From Pseudonocardia sp. (lineage in GTDB: Bacteria > Actinomycetota > Actinomycetes > Mycobacteriales > Pseudonocardiaceae): 46,091 nucleotides of DNA. Below the pieces are notes generated by a model, which was not told where the DNA came from, ran no database searches, and saw only the letters and a list, made by a program, of their open reading frames with translations. The position numbers and the translations under genes were made by a program. The stretch spans positions 1 through 46,091 of the forward strand of contig JAFASX010000093.1 of the NCBI GenBank assembly GCA_019244295.1. The letters are read 5' to 3'. This document shows positions 42,557 to 46,091 of the stretch, piece by piece (position 1 is the stretch's first letter; every line of letters starts with the position of its first letter).

Positions 42557-45500
42557 TTAGTGGTCGTAGGTTGCTGGTGTGGCGTCAGGTGGTGCGCCTA
42601 TCCCGGGGGGTAGGTGGGGGCAGGTGCGCTGGTATGGCAGGTCTGGGGCTATCTGGTTCCAGTCGGCCATGGAGAGGTTGTGATTGACGAGGCCGCATCC
42701 AGTCTCCACCCACGAGGCGAATGATGGGTTCCACAGTCGCACCGTGTTGTCGTCGCTGGTGGAGGCCAGCAGACGCCCGTCCGGGCTGAAGACCACCGCG
42801 TTCACGGCGCTTGTATGGCCGGTGAGGGGCGGGCCGTGGGGTTGACCGGTGGCGGTGTCCCACAACCGCACCGTCTGATCTTCGCTGGTGGAGGCCAGCA
42901 GGTGCCCGTCCGGGCTGAACGCCACGCCGTTCACGGCGTTGGTGTGGCCGGTGAGGGGTGGGCCGTGGGGGTGGCCGGTGGCGGTGTCCCACAACCGCAC
43001 CGTGTTATCGAAGCTGGCGGAGGCCAACAGACGCCCGTCCGGGCTGAACGCCACCCCGTACACGATGTTGGTGTGGCCGGTCAGGGGCAGGCCGTGAGGT
43101 TGACCGGTGGCGGTGTCCCACAACCGCACCGTGGAGTCGGCGCTGGCGGAGGCCAGCAGACGCCCGTCCGGGCTGAACGCCACCCCGTACACGATGTTGG
43201 TGTGGCCGGTCAGGGGTGGGCCGTGGGGTTGACCGGTGGCGGTGTCCCACAACCGCACCGTGTTGTCGTAGCTGGCGGAGGCCAACAGACGCCCATCGGG
43301 GCTGAACGCCACCCCGTACACGATGTCGGTGTGGCCGGTGAGGGGTGGGCCGTGGGGTTGACCGGTGGCGGTGTCCCACAACCGCACCGTGGAGTCGGCG
43401 CTGGCGGAGGCCAACAGACGCCCGTCCGGGCTGAACGCCACACCGGCCACGCTGTTGGTGTGGCCGGTCAGGGATCGGCTAATCGAAGAGGCCTCACGTG
43501 TTTCCCATAGTCGCACCGTCTGGTCGGCGCTAGTGGAGGCCAGCCAACGACTGTCTGGGCTGAACGCCACGCGGTACACGACGTTGGTGTGGCCGGTGAG
43601 GGGTGGGCCGTGGGGGTGGCCGGTGGCGGTGTCCCACAGTCGCACCGTGTGGTCGGCGCTGGCGGAGGCCAGCAGACGCCCATCGGGGCTGAACGCCACG
43701 CCGGTCACGATGTCGGTGTGGCCGGTGAGGGGCGGGCCGTGGGGTTGACCGGTGGCGGTGTCCCACAGTCGCACCGTCTGATCGCCGCTGGCGGAGGCCA
43801 CCAGACGCCCGTCCGGGCTGAACACCACGCCGTCCACGGCATCGGTGTGGCCGGTCAGGGGCGGGCCGTGGGGTTGACCAGTGGCGGTGTCCCACAACCG
43901 CACCGTCTGATCGGCGCTGGCGGAGGCCACCAGACGCCCATCGGGGCTGAACGCCACATCATACACGCTGCTGGTGTGGCCGGTCAGGGGCGGGCCGTGA
44001 GGTTGGCCGGTGGCGGTGTCCCACAACCGCACCGTCTGATCGGCGCTGGCGGAGGCCAGCAGACGCCCATCCGGACTGAAGGCCACGCCGTATTGGGCGG
44101 CCTGGGCCGATAATTCATGTGAGGCATGCGTGAGGCGAGCCAGACCGCTAACTAGCGCGGCTGAGGGTGTCGGATTCTGACCAGCGGACAAACTCAAGCT
44201 CTGCAAGCCGGCGAGAATCGCGATGTCCGGGCGAGCGGCCAGCAACCGGTCCGCTTGCACGGCGAACTGCCCAGACCACGCCAACCGTGCCTGCGCTTGC
44301 GCCTGTCGACTCTGACTATAAGCCACGCCACCGGCTACAGCCGACACCACCAAGAAAACCGCCAGCCCAGCCACAAGCACGCGCAGCCGCCGATTAGCCC
44401 GCCGCGTCGTTTCCAATTCCCGTGTCGCCACCACTCGGCTGGCTGCCAAAAACTCCCGCTCCACAGGGGCGAGTCGAGCGTCAGTGATCTCCCACCGATC
44501 AAAAACACTTAACCGCCCACCACGCAGCAAATAAGACTCATCACGCTTACCCGCCTGCCAATCCGCGGCCAACCGTTCCAACTCCGAGCGTGACCGCAAC
44601 ACCGCGCGATCAGCCTCGATCGCCTCACGCAGTGGCCGCCATTGCCGCAGCAGCGCTTCATGCGCCACCGCCACAACCACCTCCCCGCCCGCGCTCGCCG
44701 GATCACGATCGCTGACCAGCAACGACGCGTCCACAAACGCATCCACAATCACCTGTTCCTCGGCGTTCAACGTCTCGCGGCGCACCCGTCGACCAGTGGG
44801 CTCCTCGTCGCCATGTACCACAGCAAGCTGGGTCAACGTGGACATCACACACCGGCCATTACCACGCCGACCCAGCTCCTCGACCACCCGATCAGCCCGA
44901 CCCCGCAACGCCCCAATGACCCCACCCAAGCCCTCATAACTCTCACGCGAGATACGACCATCGGGACCCACCCGCTGCCCCAACTCACGCAAGGTGTACG
45001 CCAGCAGCGGCAGGGCATCACCCCCGGCGGTGTCCTCCACCATCCGCTCCACTAACCCTGGGTCGAACTGCCACCCCGCTCGCTGGGCCGGCCGAGAAAT
45101 CACCTCACCCAAACGAGCGCGGCTGAGCGGTTCGATGACCAGCGTGTCATTGATCGCCTCAGCTAGGCCGGCTCGCTCTGGAGCGGTGCTGAGATACTCT
45201 GAGCGCAGCGTGGCGAGCGCCCAGATCGGGCTGTCCTCTCCCATCGCGCCGCGCAGTGTCCGAAGAAACGCGTGTTGTTCGGCGGGGCCACTGCGTACCA
45301 CCAGCTCTTCAGCCTGATCAATAATCACCAAGACGTTCGGGCGGCGATCACCCTGTCGGCCGAGTTCGGCGAGTTCCTCGCCTAGCTGCACGAGCCCTGC
45401 GGAGCCGTCAGCGAGACGTCCGGCGAGTTCCTCGGTCCCGCGAGCACACCCACACTTGGCGAAGGCATCAGCGAAACAGTGAGCCAGGTTCCGGGTCGGT

Positions 45501-46091
45501 TGCGAGCCCGGCAGCAACGGCGGCAATATCACCCAACGACCCGGTACACGTGCCAGACGCGGCACTACCCCAGCCCGCAACAGCGACGATTTACCACTCC
45601 CGGACGGTCCGACAATCCCCACAAACCGACCAGATCCGCGTTGCAACGTCGGCTGCAACAAGGCCGCCACCTGATCTATCTCCTGCTCGCGGCCGAAAAA
45701 GACCGCCGCGTCCTCCGCCGCAAACGGCATCAACCCAGGATACGGCGACCGGCTCGAATCCCAGGCGAAAGAGTCAGAAGGATCCAAACCAGCCGCCCGC
45801 AGCCCTGCCTGAAGACCCGCAAACCCAGACTCGACATCAGGAAAATCAACCCATTGCACATCACCCAGCAGCGGCAACCACGCATCCCGCTGCACGCGCA
45901 ACGGAAACACCGGCCGACCCAGCGAACGAGCCAAACTCACCTCAACCATACACCATCGAGAACCGACCGACGCCTCACTCGCCACAAAGATCAAACCGTC
46001 GCTTTTGCGCAGCTGGGTGTACAACTCACGTTCCCACGCACGACCAGCAGGGATCCCCACATCAGGATCAAAATCAACAAACAACGCCTCA
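42557..46091 (-). CDS. TIR-nSTAND1-transmembrane-WD40 protein (5' end outside window)
   Basis: The frame is open through the right edge, so the first part of the TIR domain is missing; about 1177 aa are visible. TIR: ALFVDFDPDVGIPAGRAWER, then GSRWCMVEVSLARSLG, where the Glu of WCMVE is the expected NADase catalytic residue. The nSTAND1 NTPase starts at YPGLMPFAAEDAAVFFGRE, with Walker A GIVGPSGSGKSSLLRAG near residue 155 and Walker B VLVIIDQAEELV near 260. A single membrane helix, VLVAGLAVFLVVSAVAGGVA, lies near 595. Eleven WD40 repeats follow. Such proteins are thought to sense a ligand by the repeats and oligomerise to activate the TIR enzyme, often in defence against phage. The gene stands alone. 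Confidence 0.9.
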   Translation of the reverse strand, partial: EALFVDFDPDVGIPAGRAWERELYTQLRKSDGLIFVASEASVGSRWCMVEVSLARSLGRPVFPLRVQRDAWLPLLGDVQWVDFPDVESGFAGLQAGLRAAGLDPSDSFAWDSSRSPYPGLMPFAAEDAAVFFGREQEIDQVAALLQPTLQRGSGRFVGIVGPSGSGKSSLLRAGVVPRLARVPGRWVILPPLLPGSQPTRNLAHCFADAFAKCGCARGTEELAGRLADGSAGLVQLGEELAELGRQGDRRPNVLVIIDQAEELVVRSGPAEQHAFLRTLRGAMGEDSPIWALATLRSEYLSTAPERAGLAEAINDTLVIEPLSRARLGEVISRPAQRAGWQFDPGLVERMVEDTAGGDALPLLAYTLRELGQRVGPDGRISRESYEGLGGVIGALRGRADRVVEELGRRGNGRCVMSTLTQLAVVHGDEEPTGRRVRRETLNAEEQVIVDAFVDASLLVSDRDPASAGGEVVVAVAHEALLRQWRPLREAIEADRAVLRSRSELERLAADWQAGKRDESYLLRGGRLSVFDRWEITDARLAPVEREFLAASRVVATRELETTRRANRRLRVLVAGLAVFLVVSAVAGGVAYSQSRQAQAQARLAWSGQFAVQADRLLAARPDIAILAGLQSLSLSAGQNPTPSAALVSGLARLTHASHELSAQAAQYGVAFSPDGRLLASASADQTVRLWDTATGQPHGPPLTGHTSSVYDVAFSPDGRLVASASADQTVRLWDTATGQPHGPPLTGHTDAVDGVVFSPDGRLVASASGDQTVRLWDTATGQPHGPPLTGHTDIVTGVAFSPDGRLLASASADHTVRLWDTATGHPHGPPLTGHTNVVYRVAFSPDSRWLASTSADQTVRLWETREASSISRSLTGHTNSVAGVAFSPDGRLLASASADSTVRLWDTATGQPHGPPLTGHTDIVYGVAFSPDGRLLASASYDNTVRLWDTATGQPHGPPLTGHTNIVYGVAFSPDGRLLASASADSTVRLWDTATGQPHGLPLTGHTNIVYGVAFSPDGRLLASASFDNTVRLWDTATGHPHGPPLTGHTNAVNGVAFSPDGHLLASTSEDQTVRLWDTATGQPHGPPLTGHTSAVNAVVFSPDGRLLASTSDDNTVRLWNPSFASWVETGCGLVNHNLSMADWNQIAPDLPYQRTCPHLPPGIGAPPDATPATYDH
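42727..44100. repeat. Eleven tandem 129-bp WD40 repeats
   Basis: Each unit encodes 43 residues of the form VAFSPDGRLLASASADQTVR followed by LWDTATGQPHGPPLTGHT. Ten units are almost the same; one (about 43470-43560) differs as WETREASSISRSLTGHT. Variation concentrates in a few sites: the residues before VAFSPDG (SSVYD, DAVDG, NIVYG) and the ASADQ/ASYDN/ASEDQ loop. The array encodes the propeller of the TIR-STAND protein. Confidence 0.93.

Noticed and set aside
42727..44100. Regular repeats that could suggest a CRISPR array
   Set aside because: The 129-bp units are an open reading frame encoding WD40 blades; there are no unique spacers.
1..46091. tRNA or rRNA genes
   Set aside because: I looked for cloverleaf-like and conserved T-loop segments near the integrase relic and elsewhere and found none that I could support.

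Overview
The window is high-GC DNA from an actinomycete. The block ahcY-tmk-mtrA-mtrB-lpqB-comF-hpf-secA plus an Rv3235-like gene has the gene order I know from Mycobacterium tuberculosis. The MEDS/STAS fragments, IS481 and IS6 remnants and an IlvD/KARI-like operon suit a soil actinomycete, possibly Pseudonocardiales- or Frankiales-like. That placement is inference; no rRNA or tRNA gene is visible.

Layout. 1-1300 is a gene graveyard holding a contractile tail-tube fragment and an IS6-type transposase fragment. 1294-5775 is a signalling island: a STAS protein, a CheR-PAS protein with a heptad coiled coil, a stand-alone CheB, and a divergent STAS/HATPase protein. 5781-8819 mixes small genes, a frameshifted gene, an enoyl-CoA hydratase behind a truncated operon, a TetR relic and palindromic repeats. 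8824-10727 carries a membrane acyltransferase-like protein and gluconokinase. 10767-14435 is a lower-GC two-gene cassette: a STAND-like P-loop ATPase followed by a membrane-anchored periplasmic-binding-protein-fold protein, bordered by an IS481 remnant. 14989-18481 is a three-gene operon of KARI-like, IlvD/Edd-like and DapA-like enzymes. 18636-25419 holds a MEDS/STAS relic and ordinary metabolic genes (HAD hydrolase, NAD(P)-binding protein, DUF6912-like protein, WS/DGAT, SpoU methyltransferase, LldD, Rv3235-like).

25442-40100 is the conserved chromosomal core: secA, hpf, comF, lpqB, mtrB, mtrA, tmk and ahcY (with a good candidate S-adenosylhomocysteine riboswitch in its leader), then a glmL-like gene and fadD. 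40141-42540 is a second decayed region with an integrase relic, an excisionase-like HTH gene, a zinc-finger mini-protein and a DUF2905 relic. The window ends inside a large TIR-nSTAND1-transmembrane-WD40 protein whose eleven WD repeats are nearly identical.

The best candidates for something undescribed are the STAND ATPase plus binding-protein cassette, the KARI-like/IlvD/DapA operon whose KARI lacks the usual catalytic His, and the TIR-STAND-WD40 protein. Hairpin repeats with a conserved loop but different stems are a smaller lead. All functional statements come from reading sequence and family memory; no database search was run.
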